Below, piece by piece: positions 28,066 to 36,121 of a DNA stretch of 64,000 nucleotides. Position numbers and translations under genes: made by a program. Source of the DNA: Streptomyces monomycini (lineage in GTDB: Bacteria; Actinomycetota; Actinomycetes; Streptomycetales; Streptomycetaceae); assembly GCF_022271435.1 (NCBI RefSeq), contig NZ_JAFIQY010000041.1, positions 1-64,000 of the forward strand. Reading direction: 5' to 3'. The notes under the pieces were generated by a model. That model was not told the origin of the DNA, did no database searches, and worked only from the letters and a program-made list of their open reading frames with translations. Positions within the stretch are counted from its first letter, which is position 1. Every line of letters begins with the position of its first letter.

Positions 28066-28760
28066 GCGCCGAGCAGCTGTCCACGGCGGAGCCGGACCTC
28101 GCGGCGCGCCTGGCCGCCGTCACCGGCCGGCTGGACCTGGCCTGTACGCGGGCCGGGGTGCCGCCCCGGGACGTACGGTTCGTCGCCGTCAGCAAGTTCC
28201 ACGGCCCGCCCGCGATCACCGCCGCCCTGGAGGCCGGACACCGGCACTTCGGCGAGAGCCGGGTGCAGGAGGTGCTGGGCAAGTGGCCGCCACTGCGGGA
28301 ACGCTTTCCCGGCACCCGGCTCCACCTCATCGGCCCGTTGCAGACCAACAAGGCCGGGGCGGCCGTCCGGGCCTTCGACGTGCTGCACAGCGTGGACCGG
28401 CCACGCCTGGCCGCGGCGCTGGCCGCCGCCATGGACCGCGCCGGGCGCCGCCCGGACTGCTTCGTCCAGGTCAACACCGGCGACGAACCGCACAAGAGCG
28501 GCGTGCCCGTCGCCGGGACGGACGCGTTCGTCAAGGAGTGCGTGGACACCCACGGCCTGCCCGTCGTCGGCCTGATGTGCATCCCGCCCTACGGGAGCGA
28601 CCCCCGCCCGCACTTCAGAACGCTGCGCGCCCTGGCCGCCGCGTCGGGCCTGCGGCAGCTCAGCATGGGGATGAGCGCCGACTTCGAGACCGCGGTGGCC
28701 GAAGGCGCGACCACGGTGCGGGTCGGCGAGGCGGTCTTCGGGCCGCGTCCGCGGCGCTGA
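28062..28760 (+). CDS. YggS/PLPBP-family PLP-binding protein
   Basis: This 232-residue fold-type III barrel of the YggS family has the PLP lysine at K45 (VAVSKFHGP), GESRVQEVLGKW, HLIGPLQTNKAG, LHSVDRP, VQVNTGDEPHKSG and a C-terminal LSMGMSADFETAVAEGATTVRVG. Known members bind PLP and buffer its supply rather than acting as racemases. A normal housekeeping copy would be expected near ftsZ in Streptomyces, so this is probably a cluster-specific paralogue serving the adjacent PLP enzyme. It overlaps the preceding gene by four bases. Confidence 0.88.
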   Translation: MSAEQLSTAEPDLAARLAAVTGRLDLACTRAGVPPRDVRFVAVSKFHGPPAITAALEAGHRHFGESRVQEVLGKWPPLRERFPGTRLHLIGPLQTNKAGAAVRAFDVLHSVDRPRLAAALAAAMDRAGRRPDCFVQVNTGDEPHKSGVPVAGTDAFVKECVDTHGLPVVGLMCIPPYGSDPRPHFRTLRALAAASGLRQLSMGMSADFETAVAEGATTVRVGEAVFGPRPRR

Positions 28761-28769
28761 GGAGGCGCC

Positions 28770-29705
28770 GTGACCGCGCTGTTCGTCTTCAGTCTGTTCT
28801 CCGCCCTGGTGGACGTCTTCGCCGCCGAACGCCTGCAACACGTGGATCCGGGGAGCGTGGCCGCGGTCGCCTTCACCCTGACCGGGGCGTTCTTCTGCCT
28901 GCTCACCGTCGTGCGGCTGCGCCCGGCCCGGCTGCTGGCCGTCGTCCGGGCGCACGCCGCCGACCTCCTCGTCCTCAACATCACCACCGCCGTGACCTGG
29001 CTGACGCTCCTCTACGCCCTCAAGCTCATGGAACCGGCCGTCACCAACGTCGTGTCCATCGCCATCGGCCCCGCCTTCACCGTCCTGCTCCAGGCCCTGT
29101 GGTGGAAACGGGACCGTGTCCTGCCCGGCGAGATCCTCTCCGCGGCCGGCATCCTGCTCACCCTGGCCGGGCTGGTCTGGGCGTCGCTGGACGGCCGCAG
29201 CGGCGTGGGCGACCGGGCCGCCCTGGCCATGACGCTGGGGCTGTGCGCCGCGGTCGTCTCCGGCGCCGGCGGGGCCGCCAACGTCGTCTTCTCCGCCCGC
29301 CTGGGCGCGGCCGGGGTGGACGTGCCCACCGTCATGGGGCTGCGGTTCGGCCTGGTGGCGGCGGTCGGCTGGACGCTGGCGTCCTTCTCCGGGGCCGAAC
29401 AGCTGGGCCGGGCGCTGGTGCCCGGCGCGGTGGTGGCCGTCATCGGCGTCTCGATCCCCGCCTATCTGGTGCAGATCGGGGTGCGCAAGGTGACCCCGAT
29501 GACCGCCTCCATGATCTGCGCGCTCGCGCCCGCCATGACCCTCCTCCTCCAGCTGGCCGACTCCCGGCTGACGTTCTCGGTGCCGTCGACCCTCGGCATC
29601 GCCGTGATCACCGTCTTCATCGCGATCGGGCTGCTGGCCCGCCGGGGCGCGCCCCCGGCCGCGGTGGCGCAGGAAAGCAGGACCCATGCAGTGTCTGATC
29701 GTTGA
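28770..29705 (+). CDS. EamA/DMT-family transporter
   Basis: A 311-residue membrane protein with about ten hydrophobic segments arranged as two EamA halves (VTNVVSIAIGPAFTVLLQAL in the first, TPMTASMICALAPAMTLLL in the second). DMT-family members usually export amino acids or small metabolites. Within this operon it is the obvious candidate to export the product. GTG 28770 has GGAGG at 28761-28765. Its 3' end overlaps the ATP-grasp gene by 20 bases. Confidence 0.88.
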   Translation: MTALFVFSLFSALVDVFAAERLQHVDPGSVAAVAFTLTGAFFCLLTVVRLRPARLLAVVRAHAADLLVLNITTAVTWLTLLYALKLMEPAVTNVVSIAIGPAFTVLLQALWWKRDRVLPGEILSAAGILLTLAGLVWASLDGRSGVGDRAALAMTLGLCAAVVSGAGGAANVVFSARLGAAGVDVPTVMGLRFGLVAAVGWTLASFSGAEQLGRALVPGAVVAVIGVSIPAYLVQIGVRKVTPMTASMICALAPAMTLLLQLADSRLTFSVPSTLGIAVITVFIAIGLLARRGAPPAAVAQESRTHAVSDR

Positions 29706-30942
29706 CGCCTACTCCACCGGCCGTTTCCTGCCCGCCGCCCTCGCCGAACGCGGCGTCAAGTGCGTCCATGTGCAGAGCACCCCGGACCTTCCCTCCTACC
29801 TCACACGGACCTTCCCGCAGGGCGCCTTCACCGAATGCCTGGTGCACGACGGCGACCTGGAGGCGTTGCTGGACGCGGTGCGCCCGGCCGCCCCCGCCTT
29901 CGTCCTGCCCGGCAACGAGAGCGGCGTCGACCTCGCCGACACCCTCGCCCGCCGCCTCGGCCTGCCAGGCAACGCCCCGGACGAGCGGCGGGTACGGCGC
30001 GACAAGTACGACATGGCGATGGCCGTCCGGGCCCACGGGCTGCGCGCCCCCGACACCCTGCGCACCTCGCGCTTCGACACCGCCCTCGGCTGGGCGCGGG
30101 CCCACGGCCGCTGGCCGCTGGTCGTCAAGCCCGCCGACAGCGCGGGCACCGACAACGTCTTCTTCTGCGCCGACCCGGTCGAACTGTGCACCTCGTTCGG
30201 CCACATCCTCAGCTCGTCCAACATCCAGGGCAACCGCAACGAGACCGTCGTCCTCCAGGAACGCCTGACCGGCACCGAGTACTTCGCCAACAGCGTCAGT
30301 GTCGACGGCCGCCACCACATCGCCGAGATCTGGCGCTACCACAAGCGGCGCGGCCGCAGCGGGGCGGCGATCTACGACTACGAGGAGCCGCTGACCGCGC
30401 ACGACCCCGCTGCCGCCGCCCTCGTCCCGTACCTGCTGGGCGTCCTGGACGCGCTCGGCGTGCGGTGGGGGCCCGCCCACTCGGAGGTCATGCTGACCGA
30501 CGAGGGGCCCGTCCTGATCGAGACCGGCGCCCGGCTGGCCGGCAGCATCCTGCCGCACGTGGTCAGCCGCTGCTTCGGCACCAACCACGTGGAACTGACC
30601 GCCCTGGCCGGCAGCGACCCGGCGGCCTTCGCCACCCGCGCCGCCGTCCCGGCCGAGCCGCGCACCGGACTGCGCTACGTCTCGCTGATCTCCCCGTTCG
30701 CGGGGCGGCTGACGTCCCTGGACGGCTTCGAGCGGCTGCGCGAGCTGCCGTCGTACGCCGACCACCACCTCGGCGTCCGGGCCGGTGACTTCCTCAGCCC
30801 CACGGTGGACTCGGCGACGTCACCCGGCGTCTGCTACCTCCTGCACGAGGACGAGCGGCAGATCGAGACGGACTACCGGCGGCTGCGCGCGCTGGAACTC
30901 CAGGAGCCGGGCGGGCTCTACGAGGTCGACAGGGAACGGTGA
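29686..30942 (+). CDS. ATP-grasp domain ligase
   Basis: This 418-residue carboxylate-amine ligase-type protein has an N-terminal preATP domain (CLIVDAYSTGRFLPAALAERG). The ATP-grasp core has WPLVVKPADSAGTDNVFFC (near 144-162), VLQERLTGTEYFANSVSVDG and a metal-binding segment GPVLIETGARLAGSILPH. The pattern is like BacD-type amino-acid ligases and their relatives, which join an amino acid to an amine through an acyl phosphate. It is the last gene of the cluster, followed by a strong bidirectional terminator. The acceptor and donor substrates cannot be predicted. Confidence 0.88.
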   Translation: MQCLIVDAYSTGRFLPAALAERGVKCVHVQSTPDLPSYLTRTFPQGAFTECLVHDGDLEALLDAVRPAAPAFVLPGNESGVDLADTLARRLGLPGNAPDERRVRRDKYDMAMAVRAHGLRAPDTLRTSRFDTALGWARAHGRWPLVVKPADSAGTDNVFFCADPVELCTSFGHILSSSNIQGNRNETVVLQERLTGTEYFANSVSVDGRHHIAEIWRYHKRRGRSGAAIYDYEEPLTAHDPAAAALVPYLLGVLDALGVRWGPAHSEVMLTDEGPVLIETGARLAGSILPHVVSRCFGTNHVELTALAGSDPAAFATRAAVPAEPRTGLRYVSLISPFAGRLTSLDGFERLRELPSYADHHLGVRAGDFLSPTVDSATSPGVCYLLHEDERQIETDYRRLRALELQEPGGLYEVDRER

Positions 30943-30945
30943 AAC

Positions 30946-30982
30946 GCGGGCCCGGGGCCTTCGGAGCGGCCCCCGGGCCCGC
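30946..30982. terminator. Bidirectional terminator
   Basis: A 12-bp perfect stem (GCGGGCCCGGGG at 30946-30957, complement at 30971-30982) with a 13-base loop, lying between the convergent ATP-grasp and TIGR03085-type genes. It marks the right end of the five-gene cluster. Confidence 0.85.
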
Positions 30983-30986
30983 CTGC

Positions 30987-31619
30987 CTACAGGCCGAGCC
31001 CGGCCTCCAGCACCTTGGCCACGGCGTCCTTGTCCCCGTCCAACCGCACATCGGCCACCGTCTGCCGGCCGAACGTGAACAGCAGCAGTTCGCCCGGCTC
31101 CCCGGTGGCCGTGACGACCGGCGTGCCCCGGTGGGCCACCGCGGTCCGGCCGTCCGGCCGCCGCAGCACCAGCCCCACCGGCGACTTGCGCCCCAGCAGC
31201 CGCGCCATCTTCTCCAGGCGGGACCACAGGGCGTCCGAGAAGACCGGGTCCAGCTCACGCGGCGTCCAGTCGGTCTGCGCCCGCCGTACGTCCTCGGAGT
31301 GGACGAAGAACTCGACCGTGTTGGACGCCTCGTCGATCTGCTTGAGCGAGAACGGCGACAGCTTGGGCGGACCGGTCCTGATCAGCTGCAACAGCTCGTC
31401 GAACGGCTTCGCGGCGAACTCCCGCTGCACCCGCTCCAGGCGGCTCGCCAGCGGTTTGAGCAGCAGACCGCCGGCGGCGTCCGCACGCCGCTCGCGCACC
31501 ACGACGTGTGCGGCGAGGTCCCGCGCGGTCCAGCCCTCGCACAGCGTCGGCGCCTCGGATCCGGCGCTCTCCAACAGGTCGGCAAGCAGCAGCCGTTCGC
31601 GCTTCGCATGGGTCGACAT
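30987..31619 (-). CDS. TIGR03085/maleylpyruvate-isomerase-like protein
   Basis: This 210-residue protein of the DinB/mycothiol-dependent maleylpyruvate isomerase superfamily has ERLLLADLLESAGSEAPTLCEGWTARDLAAHVVVRERRAD at the N-terminus with the metal-site histidine, and EFFVHSEDVRRAQ later with a second. The C-terminal part holds an SCP2-like sequence. It probably binds metal; the reaction is not known for this subfamily. Start ATG 31619. Confidence 0.85.
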   Translation of the reverse strand: MSTHAKRERLLLADLLESAGSEAPTLCEGWTARDLAAHVVVRERRADAAGGLLLKPLASRLERVQREFAAKPFDELLQLIRTGPPKLSPFSLKQIDEASNTVEFFVHSEDVRRAQTDWTPRELDPVFSDALWSRLEKMARLLGRKSPVGLVLRRPDGRTAVAHRGTPVVTATGEPGELLLFTFGRQTVADVRLDGDKDAVAKVLEAGLGL

Positions 31620-31749
31620 GGGACCAGCCTACGACCGGGGTGCGGCAGGTGCCACGGCGCCGCGCTCCGGCTGCCGCGTCGGCTGTGTCCGGATCGTGGC
31701 CGGACGTGAGGTCGGATATCGGCTCGCCGGGCACCTGGGCTGTACGGCG

Positions 31750-31869
31750 TCAGCCCCGCAGCAGCAGGACGACCGTGACCAGCAGCCCGGCGATGAAGAT
31801 CGCGAGCAGTACCGCCGACGCGACCTTCGCCGTACGGTCGGCGTCCGGAGGCGGCGGCTGGCGGTTCAT
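31750..31869 (-). CDS. Tiny single-pass membrane protein (39 aa)
   Basis: Reading from ATG 31869 gives 39 residues: a hydrophilic start (MNRQPPPPDADRTAK) followed by one membrane segment (SAVLLAIFIAGLLVTVVLLL) and RG-stop. There is no Shine-Dalgarno, but a -10-like CATCCT lies six bases upstream, the same leaderless layout as the neighbouring hisI. It is divergent from hisI. The function is unknown, and the call rests on composition and promoter layout. Confidence 0.55.
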   Translation of the reverse strand: MNRQPPPPDADRTAKVASAVLLAIFIAGLLVTVVLLLRG

Positions 31870-31940
31870 GGAGGCAGGATGCCGTACGCCACCCGCACCG
31901 CGCGCGCCGTCGGGCACGCGGGACACGGCACAATGGACGC

Positions 31941-32306
31941 ATGAGCAGCCGCGTCCCGAATTCCCAGCTCGACCCGGCCGTCGCCGCCCGCCTCAAGCGC
32001 GACGCCGACGGTCTGGTCCCCGCCATCGCCCAGCAGTACGACACCGGCGAGGTGCTGATGCTCGGCTGGATGGACGACGAGGCGCTGCACCGCACGCTGA
32101 CCACCGGCCGCTGCACGTACTGGAGCCGCAGCCGCCAGGAGTACTGGGTCAAGGGCGACACCTCCGGACACGTCCAGCACGTGAAGTCCGTCGCCCTGGA
32201 CTGCGACGCGGACACGGTCCTGGTGAAGGTCGACCAGGTCGGCGCGGCCTGTCACACCGGAGCCCGTACCTGCTTCGATGAGGATGTGCTCACCGAAGGG
32301 CAGTAG
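31941..32306 (+). CDS. hisI: Phosphoribosyl-AMP cyclohydrolase
   Basis: Zinc-dependent third step of histidine synthesis, opening the purine ring of PR-AMP. The 121-residue single-domain protein (no HisE domain) has DTGEVLMLGWMDDEALHRTL, GRCTYWSRSRQEYWVKGDTSGH and the metal-site region VALDCDADTVLVKVDQVGAACHTG. It is separated from the main his operon and sits directly before trpE. CACAAT (31929-31934) lies six bases before the ATG, indicating a leaderless transcript. Confidence 0.96.
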   Translation: MSSRVPNSQLDPAVAARLKRDADGLVPAIAQQYDTGEVLMLGWMDDEALHRTLTTGRCTYWSRSRQEYWVKGDTSGHVQHVKSVALDCDADTVLVKVDQVGAACHTGARTCFDEDVLTEGQ

Positions 32307-32316
32307 GCTCCGCGCC

Positions 32317-33840
32317 ATGACCTCGGGAACCACCGGCACCGCCACGCCGGACCTGGAGAACTTCCGCACGCTCGCCAAGGACCGGCGGGTCATCCCCGTC
32401 ACCCGGCGCCTGCTCGCCGACGGCGACACCCCGGTGGGCCTCTACCGCAAGCTGGCCGCCGAACGGCCGGGCACCTTCCTGCTCGAATCGGCCGAGAACG
32501 GCCGTACCTGGTCCCGGTATTCCTTCATCGGCGTCCGCAGCGCCGCCACCCTGACCGTGCGCGACGGTCAGGCGCACTGGCTGGGCACCCCGCCGGTCGG
32601 CATGCCCGACGGAGGCGACCCGCTCGCCGCCCTGCGCGCCACCGTCGAGGCGCTGCACACCCCGCGCGACCTGATCGAGGGCGAGGGCCTGCCGCCCTTC
32701 ACCGGCGGCATGGTCGGCTACCTCGGCTACGACATCGTGCGCCGGCTGGAGAAGATCGGCGACAGCACCACGGACGACCTCGGACTGCCCGAGCTGACCA
32801 TGCTGCTCACCTCCGACCTGGCCGTACTGGACCACTGGAACGGCACGGTCCTGCTGATCGCCAACGCCATCAACCACAACGACCTGGACACCGGCGTGGA
32901 CGAGGCGTACGCGGACGCCGTGGCCCGGCTGGACGCGATGGCCTACGACCTGGCCCGCCCGGCCCCCGCGAGCGCCGCGGCCCTGCCGCCCTCCGAACTG
33001 CCCCCGTACACCGCGCAGTGGGGCGGCCCCGCCTACCAGGAGGCGGTCGAGGACGTGAAGGAGCGCATCCGCGCGGGCGACGCCTTCCAGGTGGTGCCCT
33101 CGCAGCGCTTCGAAACCGCCTGCACCGCCTCCGCGTTGGACGTCTACCGGGTGCTGCGGGCCACCAACCCCAGCCCGTACATGTACCTGCTCCGCTTCGA
33201 GGACGGCATCGACATCGTCGGCTCCAGCCCCGAGGCGCTGGTCAAGGTCGAGAACGGACAGGCCACGCTGCACCCCATCGCGGGCACCCGGCCGCGCGGC
33301 GCGACCGTCCCGGAGGACCAGGCCCTCGCCGACGAGCTGATGGCCGACCCGAAGGAACGCGCCGAGCACCTGATGCTCGTCGACCTCGGCCGCAACGACC
33401 TGGGCCGGGTCTGCGAGCCCGGCAGCGTCGAGGTCGTCGACTTCATGTCCGTCGAGCGCTACAGCCATGTCATGCACATCGTCTCCACCGTGACCGGGCG
33501 GCTGGCGCCCGGCCGTACCGCCTTCGACGTGCTCACCGCCTGCTTCCCCGCGGGCACCCTGTCCGGCGCCCCCAAGCCGCGCGCGATGCAGATCATCGAG
33601 GAGCTGGAGCCGACCCGGCGCGGCCTGTACGGCGGCTGCGTCGGCTACCTCGACTTCGCCGGCGACTCCGACACCGCCATCGCGATCCGCACCGCGCTGC
33701 TGCGGGACGGCACCGCGTACGTCCAGGCGGGCGCGGGCGTCGTCGCGGACTCCGACCCGGTGGCGGAGGACACGGAGTGCCGCAACAAGGCGGCCGCCGT
33801 ACTGCGGGCGGTGCACACGGCCAACGGGCTGGGGGCCTGA
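32317..33840 (+). CDS. trpE: Anthranilate synthase component I
   Basis: First step of tryptophan synthesis, chorismate to anthranilate. This 507-residue protein has the feedback-site motif LLESAENGRTWSRYSF near the N-terminus and the chorismate-binding domain with IRAGDAFQVVPSQRF, HPIAGTRPRG, ERAEHLMLVDLGRNDLGRV and PAGTLSGAPKPRAMQIIEE. It is stand-alone, without a fused TrpG, and the amidotransferase gene is not in the window. TAGGCT (32304-32309), overlapping the hisI stop, lies seven bases before ATG 32317, so it may also have its own leaderless promoter. No Trp-rich leader peptide was seen. Confidence 0.96.
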   Translation: MTSGTTGTATPDLENFRTLAKDRRVIPVTRRLLADGDTPVGLYRKLAAERPGTFLLESAENGRTWSRYSFIGVRSAATLTVRDGQAHWLGTPPVGMPDGGDPLAALRATVEALHTPRDLIEGEGLPPFTGGMVGYLGYDIVRRLEKIGDSTTDDLGLPELTMLLTSDLAVLDHWNGTVLLIANAINHNDLDTGVDEAYADAVARLDAMAYDLARPAPASAAALPPSELPPYTAQWGGPAYQEAVEDVKERIRAGDAFQVVPSQRFETACTASALDVYRVLRATNPSPYMYLLRFEDGIDIVGSSPEALVKVENGQATLHPIAGTRPRGATVPEDQALADELMADPKERAEHLMLVDLGRNDLGRVCEPGSVEVVDFMSVERYSHVMHIVSTVTGRLAPGRTAFDVLTACFPAGTLSGAPKPRAMQIIEELEPTRRGLYGGCVGYLDFAGDSDTAIAIRTALLRDGTAYVQAGAGVVADSDPVAEDTECRNKAAAVLRAVHTANGLGA

Positions 33841-33842
33841 GC

Positions 33843-33912
33843 GCGGCCGACGGACCGGGGGGCTCGGGCGCGGCCGACGGACCGGGGCCTTGATCGCGGC
33901 CGACGGACCGGG
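33843..33912. repeat. 17-bp repeat, three copies, period 26-27
   Basis: GCGGCCGACGGACCGGG occurs exactly at 33843-33859, 33870-33886 and 33896-33912, beginning three bases after the trpE stop. A diverged fourth copy follows near 33919-33942. No coding sense is apparent. Confidence 0.85.
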
Positions 33913-34016
33913 AGCCTGAGCGCGGCGGCTGGCGGACCGGGTTCTGAGCAGGGCCTTCGCGGGGCGGGGGGACCGCGCGCGGGAAGCGGGCGCGCCGCCT
34001 CCGTACAGTGGTGGGT

Positions 34017-34679
34017 GTGACTGCCGTAGACCCTTCCCGTACCGGCGCGACAGCGGCTTCGTCGGCCTCGTCGTCCTCGCCGCCCAAGCCCGCACGCAGC
34101 GGCAAGAGCCTGGCCCTCGCGCTGATCGCCGGCGCGGCCGGCGCCGCCGTCGTGCTGCTGGCCTCCGGCCGCACCTGGGCGAAGGCCACCGCCGTCGTCG
34201 CCCAGGGGCAACTGCCGCAGACCGCGTCGGGGCAGGACGTCACGGGCGTGCCCGGCGCGCTCGCCATCGTCGGGCTGGCCGCCCTGGTCGCCCTCTTCGC
34301 CGTCCGCGGCGCGGGCCGGACGGCGGTCGCCGTGCTGCTCACCCTCAGCGGCCTGGGCACCGTGGCCGGCGCGTACCTCGGCATCTCCGACACCGCGGCG
34401 CTCCGCGAGAAGGCGGCCACCGCCACCGGACTGTCCGACGCCGGCGTGCAGGACGTCTCGCACACCTTCTGGCCCTGGGTGGCGGTCGTCGGCGGCGTCC
34501 TGCTGCTGATCGCGGGGGTGCTGGCGCTGCTGTACGGGCGCCACTGGCCCGCGATGTCCGCGCGCTACGAGCGCGCCGGCGCGGCTCCCCGCAGCCCGCG
34601 CCGCTCCGCCGCCGCGGACCCGGACCGCCCGGAAGAGATGTGGAAGTCCCTGGACCGGGGCGAGGACCCGACCCGGTAG
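34017..34679 (+). CDS. TIGR02234-type trp-associated membrane protein
   Basis: A 220-residue protein with four membrane segments (LALALIAGAAGAAVVLLASG, ALAIVGLAALVALFAV, AVAVLLTLSGLGTVAGAYLG and WVAVVGGVLLLIAGVLALLYG) and a charged C-terminal tail ending WKSLDRGEDPTR. It matches the family regularly found within actinobacterial trp loci; its function is unknown. GTG 34017 is taken because TACAGT (34004-34009) lies seven bases upstream; GTG 34008 and 34011 are alternatives. Confidence 0.8.
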   Translation: MTAVDPSRTGATAASSASSSSPPKPARSGKSLALALIAGAAGAAVVLLASGRTWAKATAVVAQGQLPQTASGQDVTGVPGALAIVGLAALVALFAVRGAGRTAVAVLLTLSGLGTVAGAYLGISDTAALREKAATATGLSDAGVQDVSHTFWPWVAVVGGVLLLIAGVLALLYGRHWPAMSARYERAGAAPRSPRRSAAADPDRPEEMWKSLDRGEDPTR

Positions 34680-34765
34680 TGGCCGCACCCCGGCCATCGG
34701 GGACAATGGACCGCGAGGGATCACCGCGCCCCGACTCAGGCGCGAAAAAGCTACGAGGAGCACTC

Positions 34766-35011
34766 ATGTCGAGCAGTGGCCACGGACACACTCCCGCCGC
34801 CTGGACCGGCGTCATCATCTCGTTCATCGGCTTCTGCGTCGCCGGCGTCTTCATCGTGCTGGCGAACGTGCCCGGTTTCTGGGCGGGCATGGTCCTGATC
34901 GGCCTCGGTGCCGTGGTGGGCGGCGTGATGCGGCTGGCCGGCATGGGCCAGGGCGGCAAGAAGGCCTCGACCGGCCACGGTCCGGCCAAGGTCCGGCCCC
35001 AGGAGGGCTGA
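34766..35011 (+). CDS. HGxxPAAW-motif membrane protein
   Basis: This 81-residue protein starts MSSSGHGHTPAAWTGV, the HGxxPAAW signature of a small actinobacterial family. Two membrane segments (VIISFIGFCVAGVFIVLA and FWAGMVLIGLGAVVGGVM) and a basic tail follow. The ribosome binding site GAGGAG lies at 34755-34760. It is co-directional with the trp membrane protein gene. The function is unknown. Confidence 0.85.
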   Translation: MSSSGHGHTPAAWTGVIISFIGFCVAGVFIVLANVPGFWAGMVLIGLGAVVGGVMRLAGMGQGGKKASTGHGPAKVRPQEG

Positions 35012-35015
35012 GTCC

Positions 35016-35036
35016 CCGCCGGGCCCGGCCCGGCGG
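35016..35036 (+). terminator. Hairpin after the HGxxPAAW gene
   Basis: Perfect 9-bp stem (CCGCCGGGC at 35016-35024, complement at 35028-35036) with a three-base loop, five bases after the stop. It has no T-tract. Confidence 0.65.
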
Positions 35037-35386
35037 CAGCGGATCCTGTGACGGCGCGGCCTCGCGGCCCGTACGGAGGAGTGCCCCGGTGGCACCACCC
35101 GTACGGTGGCCCGGGACCGCGCCGTTCGCGCGTCCGGCGGGGTTGCGTGTTCGATGCGGTCGGCGGTCAGGCGAGGCGTCGCGGGGCGCGCGACGGGTCG
35201 ATTCGGGGCCGCCCAGCGCGGTTCCCGCCTGCCACCCCCGGGTATTCCCCCGCCGGGGGGACGATCACGTTCGATTCGCCCCGTAGGACGGCCGCCGCCG
35301 CACCGGAGCCGGAACGGGCGCGGTGCGGTCGCCCGTACGGCGGCCGCCGCGCTGCGCCCCCGCCCGCCCGGCCGCACAATCGCCAC
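35037..35386. other. Intergenic, no feature seen
   Basis: About 350 bases of G/C-rich sequence. Several frames are open but none has a ribosome binding site or plausible protein. The only signal is CACAAT at 35375-35380, belonging to the promoter of the next gene. Confidence 0.5.
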
Positions 35387-35803
35387 GTGAGTGAACCCGT
35401 GGCACCGGCCGTCCGGCGGCTCGCGGCGCCGCTCGGCGCCATGGCGGCCGTCGTCGCCTCCTTCGCCTTCGTGGGGCTCGTCGACCCCAACGAGCCCGGT
35501 CACTACCCGGCCTGCCCCCTGCTCGCCCTCACCGGCATCTACTGCCCGGCCTGCGGCGGGCTGCGCAGCGCGCACGCCGTCGCGCACGGCGACCTCGCCA
35601 CGGCCGCCCGAGCAAACGTGCTGGCAGTCGCCGGTTACGCGGCCTTCGCGCTCTTCTGGGCCGCCTGGACCGTACGGGCGGCACGCGGGCTCCCGATGGC
35701 GGGGCCACGGCCCGCAGCGGTGCACTGGTGGACGCTGGCCGGGCTGCTGCTCGTCTTCACGGCCGTACGCAATCTTCCGTTCGGGCAAGCGTTGACTCCG
35801 TGA
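35387..35803 (+). CDS. DUF2752 family membrane protein
   Basis: This 138-residue protein has the DUF2752 core YPACPLLALTGIYCPACGGLRSAHAVAHGD, in which the paired cysteines of CPACG are the hallmark. Three membrane segments surround it. The function is unknown. GTG 35387 lies six bases after CACAAT (35375-35380), a leaderless layout, and matches the family's short N-terminus. An open frame extends 113 codons upstream without support. Confidence 0.85.
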   Translation: MSEPVAPAVRRLAAPLGAMAAVVASFAFVGLVDPNEPGHYPACPLLALTGIYCPACGGLRSAHAVAHGDLATAARANVLAVAGYAAFALFWAAWTVRAARGLPMAGPRPAAVHWWTLAGLLLVFTAVRNLPFGQALTP

Positions 35804-36060
35804 AGGCCCCGGGCCGCCCGGTGGGGCGGGGTGGGCAGGAGGGTTTCCCTCCGTTTCCGTACCGTCTCCGGACGCGGTACGGGAAGCCTGTCACGGCATC
35901 TGGATCACGGTCGCGGAGATCCGTGCGGCGGGGCGCCGAAAGCCCATCTGACCTGCGGATTCATCGTTCTCCGCGAGGTGTCCGCGTCCACCTGGTGGGA
36001 CTGCCGTCAACCGGATGTGAGACCTTTGCCCCTCGCCGGATACCATCGGAGAGCCTGACG

Positions 36061-36093
36061 GGGTGACACTGACCCGGAGGGCGACTGTCACCC
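36061..36093 (+). promoter_or_regulatory. Hairpin in the trpC leader
   Basis: Inverted repeat GGGTGACA (36061-36068) and TGTCACCC (36086-36093) with a 17-base loop, ending 11 bases before the trpC ribosome binding site (AGAAGGAGG, 36105-36113). A possible -10 TACCAT (36041-36046) would start transcription just before it. It could be a protein-binding palindrome or an mRNA element; no leader peptide with tryptophan codons was seen in the 318-base region upstream. Confidence 0.4.
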
Positions 36094-36121
36094 TCCACCG
36101 CTCAAGAAGGAGGCCGCTCGC

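Noticed and set aside
28062..28760. YggS-like protein as an alanine racemase
   Set aside because: It shares the fold-type III barrel and PLP lysine, but lacks the C-terminal domain that supplies the second catalytic residue in true alanine racemases.
35048..35386. 113-codon upstream extension of the DUF2752 gene
   Set aside because: Low-complexity basic sequence with no ribosome binding site; CACAAT six bases before GTG 35387 marks the likely start.
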